Positions 1 through 6,674 of a DNA stretch of 7,875 nt are shown one piece after another (position 1 is the stretch's first letter; each line of letters begins with the position of its first letter). The stretch is taken from NCBI GenBank assembly GCA_016938515.1, contig JAFGUM010000356.1, positions 1-7,875 of the forward strand. The letters run 5' to 3'. Below the pieces are notes generated by a model. That model was not told where the DNA came from and searched no databases. It worked only from the letters and a program-made list of their open reading frames with translations. The position numbers and the translations under genes were made by a program. The stretch is from Spirochaetales bacterium (GTDB lineage Bacteria; Spirochaetota; Spirochaetia; Treponematales; UBA12059).

Positions 1-1686
1 CGGCGTTTTGGCTTTACCGACAGCGAGTTCAGACGCACGGTTGACCTGTACAGGCGCTGGCTTGGCTCGCTTGATGTAGAGGATGAAGACCTCAAGAGCG
101 TCAACTTTGCGGAAGAGTACGTGCGAAACTTCATGTATGGGGAGCCGGTGCCGGGCGTCGTAAACGAGCGCGTATACATTAAGGACGTACTGGACGCGTT
201 GACGCCGGATGAACTCAGCGAAGCCGCCAGGATGATACTCGCCGCGGATGAAGGTTTTGTGGCGGTACGAGCCCGCGCCGACGTCGAATCCGCGAAAAGT
301 CTCACGGAAGCGGCGTTTGAAGGCGCACTGCGATCTGCGCGGCAGGCGTCGCTTGTCCAGGTGGAGCAGTCGGATGACGATGGGGGTCTTCTTGATGACC
401 TGCCAGAACCTGGTAGCATAGTCAGCGACGAGCAGTTGCCCGACGAAATAACACGGCTCGTGTTGTCCAACGGAGCTACGGTGCTGCTCAAGCCGACGGC
501 GTACGACAAAGACGCCATCAGTTTCCTGGCCTGGTCACCAGGCGGCTATTCGGCTCTGCCGGTAGAATCGCAGATGGCCGCATCCTTCGCTCCGTCGTTG
601 ATGCCAGCCGCGGGTCTTGGAACGATGAGCGCTGTCAGGGTGGACGAGGTTACCGCGGCGCTCAACGCCGGGTTGCAGTGGAGCATAGGTGAAAATGGCG
701 AAGTGATGGCCGGCAAGACGACAACCGCCGATCTTGAAGCATTCTTGCGGCTCGTGTATCTGACAGCCGCAGAACCGGGGCGGGATGCCAGGGCGTTCGC
801 GGCCGCGCGGGACAGGCTGGCGGATCAGATAGGGCCGTACGTCAAGGATCCTGGCTACCGATTTGAGGCAGCCTGGAGCTCCGACCTGTTCGGTGGCAAT
901 CCCAGGCTGGCGCCACTCGACGCGGCGCGGACACGGGCGCTGGACTTTTCGGCTACACGCGATCTGGTCGTTACGGCTCTGGCTGACGCCGCTGATTTTA
1001 CCTACGTGCTCGTAGGCGATTTTGATCTGGACGATGCCAGGACCCTGGTCGCGAAGCATATCGGCGCCATACCGGCCGGCTTCGCTGACAAGCCGGAGTG
1101 GATACACCCGCTACGGCCGCGTGACGGCGGGGGGCGCGTAGACTACGCTCTTTCCCCCGAGCGTCGAGCCAGCGTCCGTGTTGTGTGGGCCGGCTTGTCG
1201 TCATGGTCGTGGCAGCGCGAAGAGAGCCTGGACTTGCTTGCTCAGGCCCTCAATAATCGGTTGCTCGACGCGTTGCGCGAAGATCTGGGCGGCACGTACG
1301 TGGTATCCACGAGGGCGACGTTCTCAAAGGAGCCGGTTGGCCAGTACTCGCTGACGGTTAGCTTTGATACGGATCCGGCTCGGGTTGACGAGCTCATAGC
1401 AGAGGTGCGGGCAGAGGTGGCGTCGATTGCAAGCGGCGCGTTTGACTCTGTATACGTTGATCAGATACAGACAGCCACGCGTCGCGGCGTTGCGGGTCGT
1501 TCGCGCACCAACGATTTCTGGGTAAATCAGCTCGGCACCGCGCTGGTGAACGGGCTTGACTACAATGTGGTGCAGCGAGCGGAAGAAACGGTTGCGTTCG
1601 CCAATCCAGAGACCTTTAGTGCGCTCGCGAGCGAACTGCTCGTTCCAGACAGGGAATTTGTATACGTAATGCTTCCAGAGGATTGA
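1..1686 (+). CDS. M16 family zinc metallopeptidase (PqqL/pitrilysin type), C-terminal part, 5' end outside window
   Basis: The frame is open from the first base, so the gene is partial at its 5' end; the GTG at 121 is internal. The visible 561 residues are the C-terminal part of a two-repeat M16 peptidase, a family that is typically about 900 residues long and degrades peptides in the cell envelope. Residues 1-95 are the end of the first repeat, including a FAEEYVRNF/GEPVPG stretch typical of the family. Residues 150-561 are the second repeat, opening with LSNG (155-158), then SPGGYS (179-184), and near residues 425-433 LREDLGGTY, a conserved signature of the non-catalytic half. The zinc-binding HxxEH motif belongs to the N-terminal repeat and would lie upstream, so activity cannot be judged. 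A charged linker with four consecutive acidic residues joins the two parts. Family assignment is firm; substrate is unknown. The gene converges on the response regulator, with only 24 bases between the stops. Confidence 0.9.
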   Translation, partial: RRFGFTDSEFRRTVDLYRRWLGSLDVEDEDLKSVNFAEEYVRNFMYGEPVPGVVNERVYIKDVLDALTPDELSEAARMILAADEGFVAVRARADVESAKSLTEAAFEGALRSARQASLVQVEQSDDDGGLLDDLPEPGSIVSDEQLPDEITRLVLSNGATVLLKPTAYDKDAISFLAWSPGGYSALPVESQMAASFAPSLMPAAGLGTMSAVRVDEVTAALNAGLQWSIGENGEVMAGKTTTADLEAFLRLVYLTAAEPGRDARAFAAARDRLADQIGPYVKDPGYRFEAAWSSDLFGGNPRLAPLDAARTRALDFSATRDLVVTALADAADFTYVLVGDFDLDDARTLVAKHIGAIPAGFADKPEWIHPLRPRDGGGRVDYALSPERRASVRVVWAGLSSWSWQREESLDLLAQALNNRLLDALREDLGGTYVVSTRATFSKEPVGQYSLTVSFDTDPARVDELIAEVRAEVASIASGAFDSVYVDQIQTATRRGVAGRSRTNDFWVNQLGTALVNGLDYNVVQRAEETVAFANPETFSALASELLVPDREFVYVMLPED

Positions 1687-1700
1687 GTGTCTGCCGGGCG

Positions 1701-1723
1701 AGGCTGGTATTCAGGACCAGCCT
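1701..1723. terminator. Possible bidirectional hairpin between convergent genes
   Basis: AGGCTGGT (1701-1708) and ACCAGCCT (1716-1723) form a perfect 8-bp stem with a 7-base loop. It sits directly after the M16 stop and includes the last codons and stop of the opposite-strand response regulator. Neither side has a T-tract, so it is not a classical intrinsic terminator. Position between two convergent genes suggests a weak bidirectional terminator or 3'-end stabiliser. Confidence 0.5.
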
Positions 1724-2439
1724 AGTAGAAACACGAAGCCGGATACGCGGGCTTCTTCGTCCCTGATCGGGGCAACTTCCAGCGTTATAGGCTCGCCGCT
1801 GCTTTTCAGAGGCAGAGCCTTTTTTATGGCTGGTGTGGCTGGTTTAAGGGCTCCAGCGGCGGCGAGCAGGTCTGTAAGCGTGCCGGGTTCCGAAAAAAGC
1901 AGGTGGATGGCGGTTCCCGTCTTGCCCGCGTCCTGGTTGATAAACGTTTCCCTCGCGGCGGCGTTCGAGAATGAAATCCTTCCGTACACGTCTGTCAGGA
2001 ATACGGGCCGTGGAAACCGTTCCAGTATGCCGCGATACCAGTTGTCGTGGTCCCGTTCTCGGAACTCTTTGGAGCGCCTCAACGACAGCTCTATCGTCGT
2101 TCGCAGCGTTTTCTCGTCAAATGGCTTTACGAGGTAGCCGTAGGCTCGAGTGCCAAGCGCTCTCGTCAGCGTTTCATCGTCGGAGTAGGCGGAGAGGAAC
2201 ACAAAGGGTACTTCGAACTCTCCTCCTACCATATAGGCGGTTTCAATGCCGTCCTGAAAACCCTTGAGTCGTATATCCATCAGTATGAGGTCTGGTTTAT
2301 GGACGATAATGGCTTCCGGCACGTCTTCACCCAGCTTTATTAGAGCGGGTACACGATATCCGTAGCGCTCTAGGGTTTCCTTGAGCTCCATGCCAACGAG
2401 AGACTCATCCTCTACTATCAATATCACCGACTCTGACAC
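1711..2439 (-). CDS. Response regulator with REC and PAS domains, no obvious effector domain
   Basis: This is a single-domain-type receiver joined to a PAS domain. With the GTG start chosen here (242 residues), the receiver occupies about residues 4-120: acidic pocket VEDE (10-12), phospho-acceptor D55 in LILMDIRLKG, S83 in FLSAY, Y102 and K105 in YLVKPF. All key phosphotransfer residues are present. A PAS-like fold follows from about 134 to the end, opening with a RFPRPVFLTD / GRISFSNAAA pattern. No helix-turn-helix, GGDEF, EAL or kinase domain follows, so output is probably by protein-protein contact or through the PAS sensor. No histidine kinase lies in the window. An ATG at 2454 gives five more residues, but AGGGGG lies downstream of it and 5 bases before the GTG at 2439, and the promoter would leave almost no leader for the ATG; I prefer the GTG. 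Confidence 0.85.
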   Translation of the reverse strand: MSESVILIVEDESLVGMELKETLERYGYRVPALIKLGEDVPEAIIVHKPDLILMDIRLKGFQDGIETAYMVGGEFEVPFVFLSAYSDDETLTRALGTRAYGYLVKPFDEKTLRTTIELSLRRSKEFRERDHDNWYRGILERFPRPVFLTDVYGRISFSNAAARETFINQDAGKTGTAIHLLFSEPGTLTDLLAAAGALKPATPAIKKALPLKSSGEPITLEVAPIRDEEARVSGFVFLLGWS

Positions 2440-2444
2440 AAAAT

Positions 2445-2450
2445 CCCCCT
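2445..2450 (-). promoter_or_regulatory. Ribosome binding site that decides the response regulator start
   Basis: AGGGGG on the minus strand is followed by ATTTT and then GTG at 2439, a 5-base spacing. The competing ATG at 2454 has no Shine-Dalgarno sequence ahead of it (GCGGAT only). This favours the GTG as the true start. Confidence 0.6.
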
Positions 2451-2471
2451 GCATATCCGCGCTTTAATCGT

Positions 2472-2480
2472 ATTATAACA
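2472..2480 (-). promoter_or_regulatory. Extended -10 promoter for the response regulator
   Basis: TGTTATAAT on the minus strand is a perfect extended -10 (TGn plus TATAAT). Transcription would begin near 2465, leaving about 26 bases of leader to the GTG start at 2439. No good -35 is visible at the usual distance, which is common for extended -10 promoters. The TATAAT overlaps the TAA stop codon of the DUF554 gene (2475-2473), so the regulator probably has its own promoter besides any read-through. Confidence 0.55.
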
Positions 2481-3219
2481 CAGGAATCACGTTGAACAGC
2501 AAAGACAGTACGACGATGATGACCAACGCCGGCAGAAAATCTCCGGTTCGTATTTTTTTTAGACCAAGCAGGTTGATGCCTATCATGACGACCAGTGCGC
2601 CTCCTACAGCGGAGAGCTCCGCTATCATGGAGGGCGTGACGAATGGTTTCACCCATGAGGCGGCCAGCGTCAGAGCGCCCTGGTATACGAGTACCGAGAG
2701 CGCCGAGAAGCCAACGCCAACGCCCATGGCTCCGGCAAATATGACGGCTATGAACCCATCCATAACGCTTTTGGTGAGGATGAGGTCGTAGTTGCCTTCT
2801 GTGCCCGCTTTGAATGAGCCAACCAGCGCCATGGCGCCTACGCAAAACAGTACTGATGCGTTGAGGAAGCCAAAGGCGAAGCCGGGGGCATCAGTGGCTG
2901 CAGGGGCTGATTCGGCTGTAGTCGCTGAAGCAGTTGCCGGGGCGGGCTTTGCAAAGCGACGACGCAGCCATTCGCCAAGCCGGTATATGGCGCCTTCAAT
3001 ATCCAGCGCGGTTCCAACGAGGCCTCCGATTATGATGCTGAGCGCGAGCGACAGCACGTGCTCTGTCTTGATGGCCATGCTGAAGCCGATTACGAGTGAG
3101 ATTATGCCGGTGGCGTTGTACACCGACTCTTTGGCGCGCTCCGAGAAGCCTTTTCGAGCCAGCAGTCCTACCACGGTACCCAACACGATGGCCAGCGCGT
3201 TTATGATTGTAGCTATCAC
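2473..3219 (-). CDS. DUF554 family integral membrane protein (YqgA/YdfK-like)
   Basis: A 248-residue polytopic membrane protein. Hydrophobic segments lie at about 1-21, 36-50, 54-72, 113-135, 153-178, 197-219 and 226-248. Family hallmarks are visible: the opening with an LGTVVGLL segment, VGAMALVGS (127-135), KSVMDGFIAVIFA (150-162) and the late AVGGALVVMIGINLLGLKKIRTGDFLPAL block (from 204), which matches DUF554 closely. The family is widespread and its biochemical function is not established; it is presumed to be an inner-membrane transporter or channel. Unusual here is an Ala/Thr/Pro-rich stretch at about 90-112 that separates the two halves as a hydrophilic loop. The start is GTG at 3219, with GGAG (3230-3227) 7 bases ahead. 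The gene is divergent from the cysteine-rich gene and is followed on the same strand by the response regulator, starting 33 bases after its stop. Confidence 0.88.
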   Translation of the reverse strand: MIATIINALAIVLGTVVGLLARKGFSERAKESVYNATGIISLVIGFSMAIKTEHVLSLALSIIIGGLVGTALDIEGAIYRLGEWLRRRFAKPAPATASATTAESAPAATDAPGFAFGFLNASVLFCVGAMALVGSFKAGTEGNYDLILTKSVMDGFIAVIFAGAMGVGVGFSALSVLVYQGALTLAASWVKPFVTPSMIAELSAVGGALVVMIGINLLGLKKIRTGDFLPALVIIVVLSLLFNVIPVL

Positions 3220-3226
3220 CGTTTTA

Positions 3227-3230
3227 CTCC
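3227..3230 (-). promoter_or_regulatory. Ribosome binding site for the DUF554 gene
   Basis: GGAG on the minus strand, 7 bases before the GTG start at 3219, supports that non-ATG start. Confidence 0.6.
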
Positions 3231-3239
3231 AACGCGCCT

Positions 3240-3256
3240 TGACCGCGCACCGGTCA
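3240..3256. repeat. Inverted repeat in divergent promoter region, possible operator
   Basis: TGACCG (3240-3245) and CGGTCA (3251-3256) are perfect 6-bp arms around the 5-base centre CGCAC. The repeat overlaps the -35 of the plus-strand promoter and reaches the first base of the minus-strand -10, a position where a bound repressor could control both directions. No regulator for it is identifiable in the window. Confidence 0.35.
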
Positions 3257-3261
3257 TTATA
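3256..3261 (-). promoter_or_regulatory. -10 element for the DUF554 gene
   Basis: TATAAT on the minus strand, 37 bases ahead of the GTG start at 3219. The best -35 candidate, TTGCCA (3287-3282), is 20 bp away, which is longer than ideal. It overlaps the -10 of the opposite promoter, so the two directions may compete for polymerase. Confidence 0.4.
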
Positions 3262-3286
3262 TACTATGGAATGGCGAAAGGTGGCA

Positions 3287-3589
3287 ATGGAGATGGAAGC
3301 CGAACGCGAAACAAAAATCTATTGCGCCAACTGCATTCATTGCAAGCTTGTTCCCTATCCCGCTGGCTCTGGAACCTACTATTTGCGCGTCAGGTGCGAT
3401 GCGGGCAAGTGGCGAAAGAAGCTAGGTGAAGAGAAGCTCTACAAGTACTGCACCGTAGCCAGGCGGAGCCTTGATTCGTGCGACAGCTACGAGGACATGG
3501 GTGACGGCCCCGAGTTTTTGCGCGATCTGCGCTCGTCACTGCCGGCGGTTGACGAGCTGTACGACGTTCCCGATCCCGCCATACGCTAG
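3287..3589 (+). CDS. Small cysteine-rich protein, probable metal-binding, function unknown
   Basis: A 100-residue cytoplasmic protein that I do not recognise by name. An N-terminal CxxCxxC cluster (YCANCIHCK, about residues 13-20) is followed by three more cysteines: RVRCDAG, YKYCTV and LDSCDSYEDMGD. Six cysteines with this spacing, in a protein without signal peptide, suggest a zinc-ribbon or iron-sulfur fold; it faintly resembles the small high-potential iron-sulfur-like subunit domains with CxxCxx-C-C patterns, but that is only a resemblance. The middle is basic (GKWRKKLGEEKLYK) and the tail acidic. The frame is open far upstream, but that is antisense to DUF554; the ATG at 3287 has AAAGG 5 bases ahead and lies just after the promoter. 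It is the first gene of the plus-strand operon, 44 bases before the HD gene. Real gene: fairly sure; role: unknown. Confidence 0.75.
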   Translation: MEMEAERETKIYCANCIHCKLVPYPAGSGTYYLRVRCDAGKWRKKLGEEKLYKYCTVARRSLDSCDSYEDMGDGPEFLRDLRSSLPAVDELYDVPDPAIR

Positions 3590-3621
3590 TTGGTTCCGCG
3601 AGGCTTTTAGCCAAACCGCAG

Positions 3622-3635
3622 ACGGAGGTCTCCGT
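3622..3635 (+). promoter_or_regulatory. RBS and possible small hairpin at the start of the HD-domain gene
   Basis: GGAGGT (3624-3629), a near-perfect Shine-Dalgarno sequence, lies 4 bases before the GTG at 3634 and fixes that start. ACGGA (3622-3626) can pair with TCCGT (3631-3635) around GGTC, placing the Shine-Dalgarno sequence and part of the start codon in a short hairpin. With a 5-bp stem the effect may be modest. Confidence 0.4.
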
Positions 3636-4701
3636 GCAGTGCTCGTTTACCGCACTCGACGAGTTTTTTGGCGTCGGGGCGGCTCCAGTGCGTTTTGAGT
3701 GCTTTGATGGTGATCTGGTTGGCCTGGCCCGGACGGTGGACGCTCTTGCCTATCCTGGGCTTCCGTACGCGGATGCGGTAACGGATGACGAGTTGTCAGA
3801 AGCCAGGGTGAGGTATCGATGCTCGGACGGCGAGCCTCGGGCCGCCTATCCCCAGACACGGCTCAAACGCTTGCCGGGCGCCAGACACTACGACGCGCGT
3901 GGCGGCGTGTATGAAAGCCTTTCAGTGGTAGCTCCAGCTCCGGATACGCGGGCGACTCCAGAACTCGTGCTGTTCGAGGCGGCGGTACTCGCGTCCCGCT
4001 ACGACTACAACCCCGATCCCGCGTATATTCCATCAGTATCCTCGCATGGGCTTTCCGGCCTTGCCAGGGAGTACCAGCGCGACCTGCTAGACCTGGTTGT
4101 TACCGGGAAGCGACCTGATAAGGGTTTTGATCTGCTTCGGGACGCTGGTTTTGTAGACGCGTACTGGCCGGAACTCGCGGAGCTTGGCGGTGTAGAGCAC
4201 GCCAAGGATTTTCACCCGGAAGGCGATGCGTGGCGTCACACCATGGAGACGTTTGGGCATCGCAAGACACCTGACCCCGTGCTGTCGCTTGGGCTGCTGC
4301 TACACGATACCGGAAAGCCGGATGCGGTATCTGCGGGTGGGCACCGGTTTGATGGGCACTCTGAGCTGGGGGCCAGAACAGCGCGGTCGTTCCTGACGAG
4401 GCTTGGCTATCCGGCGGGTACGGTGGACTCGGTTGTCTTTTTGGTGCGCTACCATATGCTGCCCGCGGCTTTGCCGCGCCTGCCCCCGGCTGGTATCAAC
4501 AGGGTGCTTGATGATCCGCTGTTCCCGACGCTGCTCGAACTATACCGATGCGACGAGCTGTCTACGTTCAGGGGACCGGATGGTTACTACGAAGCCTGCG
4601 CGGCGTACAAGGCGTACAGGAAGAACTCCAGGAATCCATATCGCGACTCAAATGGCAAAAGACGGTCAGACCTTCACAGGCCGGCGTCTGGAACACTATA
4701 G
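3634..4701 (+). CDS. HD-domain protein related to CCA-adding enzyme/poly(A) polymerase C-terminal half, nucleotidyltransferase motif absent
   Basis: A 355-residue protein starting at GTG behind a strong GGAGGT. Residues about 145-325 match the second half of bacterial tRNA nucleotidyltransferase/poly(A) polymerase proteins: LLDLVVTGKRPDKGFDLLRD (151-170), then PELAELGGVEHAKDFHPEGDAWRHT (179-203), the usual entry to the HD domain. Metal and phosphohydrolase residues appear complete: H202, H224-D225 in LLLHDTGKP, H242 in FDGH, H274 in RYHM, and D307 in RCDEL. The family's HD domain can hydrolyse phosphodiester or phosphate bonds of nucleotides or RNA ends. The first 110 residues carry no GGxxRD or DxD motif, so the nucleotidyltransferase centre is missing or beyond recognition. 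It therefore probably acts as a phosphohydrolase, not a CCA-adding enzyme; substrate unknown. It is followed 8 bases later by the GH13-like gene, implying co-transcription. Confidence 0.75.
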   Translation: MQCSFTALDEFFGVGAAPVRFECFDGDLVGLARTVDALAYPGLPYADAVTDDELSEARVRYRCSDGEPRAAYPQTRLKRLPGARHYDARGGVYESLSVVAPAPDTRATPELVLFEAAVLASRYDYNPDPAYIPSVSSHGLSGLAREYQRDLLDLVVTGKRPDKGFDLLRDAGFVDAYWPELAELGGVEHAKDFHPEGDAWRHTMETFGHRKTPDPVLSLGLLLHDTGKPDAVSAGGHRFDGHSELGARTARSFLTRLGYPAGTVDSVVFLVRYHMLPAALPRLPPAGINRVLDDPLFPTLLELYRCDELSTFRGPDGYYEACAAYKAYRKNSRNPYRDSNGKRRSDLHRPASGTL

Positions 4702-4709
4702 TACTGGGT

Positions 4710-6674
4710 ATGGCAATCTGGAGCGATATAGAGCGGGCCCTGTCGCCCGATGACGACGACAGGGCGTTCGCGCGGCGTATCGCCGGGGAGCTGGATGGCG
4801 GCATTCCAGTGCCGACCACGCAGACGGCCCTTCTGCGGGCCAGTGACGCGGCAATCGCGGCGTTTTTCGCCCAACTCGAGCGGTCGAGGTCGCCAATGGC
4901 GCGGCGGGCTATGGAAGCCGATTCATCGTGGATGCTCCGTGCCGACTTTGGCTGGGTAAACGTCCGCGCGTGCGCGATAGACGATAGACCGGGTACCTTC
5001 CTGCGAGCCGCCAAGGTGTTGCCGTCGATGACCGCCAGCGCCATTTTGCTTGCGCCTTTCCATCCTGTGCAGTTTGACCTTACGTACGCGCCGGAGACAA
5101 TGACGATAGTCGATCCAGCTCTCACAGACCCGACGCTCACAGCCGCGGGTATCAGCCAGGCCAATCAGCTGCGGGCGTTTGTAGCCGCATGCCGGCTTCT
5201 GGGTAAGTGTGTCGGGTACGAGCTGCTACCGTATGTGTCTCAGTTTAGCCGCATCGCGATGGAGCGGCCCAGCTTGTTCCGCTGGGTGGCTCTGGACGAA
5301 AGCAGGACATCGCTCGCCTACGCGGACCCCGATTTTCCGTACAGGGCTGAAGACAGGCTAAGGGACGCTGAATTTGTAGCGGATATAGCGTCCGCCGCGA
5401 AGGAGGATTACGGCGTGGTGTCGTTTCGCAAGCATGAAGACGACAGTCCCGAAACGTCGCTGGCCAAAGACAAGGCCTACTATTCAGCTATCAGGCTGTG
5501 TATAGATCAGGGTTTGTGGCCGGTTCCTGCCCATGCGAGGCACGGCGTCGGTATACCATCGTTCCTGCGCTATGATGGCGGAGGGGATTTTCCGGTTTTT
5601 GCCTACCGTGACGCCGACGGGTTGGACCTCGGTGAAGACGCGTACGGGGTAGTGGCTCCTTTCGCGTTTTACGACGACATGCCTCCCAATATACCTCCCA
5701 CCAGGCTCGTACCCCGAAACGACGACGCGATTGACTACTACGCTCACGTTTTTTCGTACTGGCGCGATGAGTTTGGCTTTGATTTTGTGCGCTATAACGC
5801 GGTGGACAGGATTGTGGAAGAGTCAGTTGATGACGCCGGTCTCATACCGATGAGCGACAGGCCTACCAGAGAGGTCGTTGGCGAGGCCATCTCGGCGTCC
5901 AGGGAAAGGGCTTCCGGGGTTGGCGCCATCGCGGCACGCAAGAGCGCTGACGTGGATGTGTACGCGGGCATGGGCTTCGACCTGACCATGGGCAGCGAGT
6001 CGCTCAGGCGCATAGACGCGCCGCTTATCGAAGAAGCCTTTGCGCTGTACGACGCGCTTTCCAGACCCGTGGCGAGTTCGCGCCCAGTGTCTGTATGTTT
6101 CGCGGTAGACGTGCCCGAATCGGGTGCGCCGCGGCTGTGGGGGGCTCCATTGACGCGCGTGATGGGGCCAGAGCGCATGCGGCTCAGGCACGGCGTTGCC
6201 CGGATGCTCGCCGTGGGGCGCGGACGAAGGCCACTGTTCGAAACCATGGGTTTTCAGGACTGCTCCACCGGCTTGTACGAGGCCGGCTTGTCCATCAAGG
6301 GGCTCGACTGGGCGGACGATGCCATATTTGCCTCGGGGTACGTGGCTGTGGAACGGCTGTATGCACGGCTGCGACCCTTTCTTGACTCCGCCTTCATAGC
6401 CGAGCGCTACGTCAAGCCCGGCTACGCCTGGTGGCAGATACGTGGAGAGAGCAGGGCTCGCCTCGTCATTGTAGTCGCATCGCTTGAAACAGAGAGCGGA
6501 GCGGCGCCAGGCCACCTGTCCATACCGCTGGATGCGGCATGGGGTGATACGGAAGGGCGGATGTACACGCTTCCTGACGCCGTGGGTACGGGGATCTCGG
6601 CGGGGCGATCCCTGGAACTGGATCTGGGCTTTCTGGAGATGGTCGTCGTCGACCTGTCTCCCGCTTTTTTCTGA
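4710..6674 (+). CDS. Large protein resembling a glycoside hydrolase family 13 barrel with altered catalytic residues
   Basis: A 654-residue cytoplasmic protein without signal peptide or membrane segment. By eye it resembles an alpha-amylase-type (GH13) barrel with degenerate signatures. GKCVGYELLPYVSQFS (165-180) resembles region I, where D and NH are expected. FVRYNAVDRI (359-368) aligns with region II FRxDAVxxI, keeping R361 but with N363 at the nucleophile position. GAIAARK (405-411) could be region III with A409 where Glu is expected. FAVDVPESG (464-472) could be region IV lacking HD. The C-terminal 60 residues are beta-rich, as in a GH13 C-domain. If correct, it is a non-catalytic sugar-binding or regulatory relative; it could instead be an unrelated TIM-barrel family. 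The frame is open back to 4548, but that stretch overlaps the HD gene; the ATG at 4710, 8 bases after the HD stop, is preferred, although its Shine-Dalgarno sequence is weak, suggesting translational coupling. Confidence 0.6.
   Translation: MAIWSDIERALSPDDDDRAFARRIAGELDGGIPVPTTQTALLRASDAAIAAFFAQLERSRSPMARRAMEADSSWMLRADFGWVNVRACAIDDRPGTFLRAAKVLPSMTASAILLAPFHPVQFDLTYAPETMTIVDPALTDPTLTAAGISQANQLRAFVAACRLLGKCVGYELLPYVSQFSRIAMERPSLFRWVALDESRTSLAYADPDFPYRAEDRLRDAEFVADIASAAKEDYGVVSFRKHEDDSPETSLAKDKAYYSAIRLCIDQGLWPVPAHARHGVGIPSFLRYDGGGDFPVFAYRDADGLDLGEDAYGVVAPFAFYDDMPPNIPPTRLVPRNDDAIDYYAHVFSYWRDEFGFDFVRYNAVDRIVEESVDDAGLIPMSDRPTREVVGEAISASRERASGVGAIAARKSADVDVYAGMGFDLTMGSESLRRIDAPLIEEAFALYDALSRPVASSRPVSVCFAVDVPESGAPRLWGAPLTRVMGPERMRLRHGVARMLAVGRGRRPLFETMGFQDCSTGLYEAGLSIKGLDWADDAIFASGYVAVERLYARLRPFLDSAFIAERYVKPGYAWWQIRGESRARLVIVVASLETESGAAPGHLSIPLDAAWGDTEGRMYTLPDAVGTGISAGRSLELDLGFLEMVVVDLSPAFF

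Larger units (their letters stand above)
3239..3267 (+). promoter_or_regulatory. Promoter for the cysteine-rich/HD/GH13-like operon
   Basis: TTGACC (3239-3244) is followed after exactly 17 bp by TACTAT (3262-3267); TATACT (3260-3265) is an alternative -10 with 15-bp spacing. The start of transcription would fall near 3274, giving a leader of about 13 bases that carries AAAGG (3277-3281), 5 bases before the ATG at 3287. The ATG at 3266 lies inside the -10 and so is unlikely to be translated. Confidence 0.5.

Noticed and set aside
535..1107. Minus-strand open frame of 190 codons
   Set aside because: It is antisense to the M16 peptidase, and its cysteine- and arginine-rich translation is typical of a shadow frame.
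121..1686. GTG at 121 as the start of the peptidase gene
   Set aside because: The frame continues without a stop to base 1 and the upstream residues match the M16 family, so the gene is truncated by the window edge.
2792..3286. Upstream extension of the cysteine-rich gene
   Set aside because: It is antisense to the well-supported DUF554 gene; the promoter and AAAGG favour the start at 3287.
4548..4709. N-terminal extension of the GH13-like gene
   Set aside because: It overlaps the conserved end of the HD gene by about 150 bases, and its residues look like an out-of-frame reading. The ATG at 4710 fits the gap after the HD stop.
5823..6515. Minus-strand open frame of 230 codons
   Set aside because: It lies wholly inside the GH13-like gene, has no recognisable domain, and long antisense frames are expected in GC-rich coding DNA.
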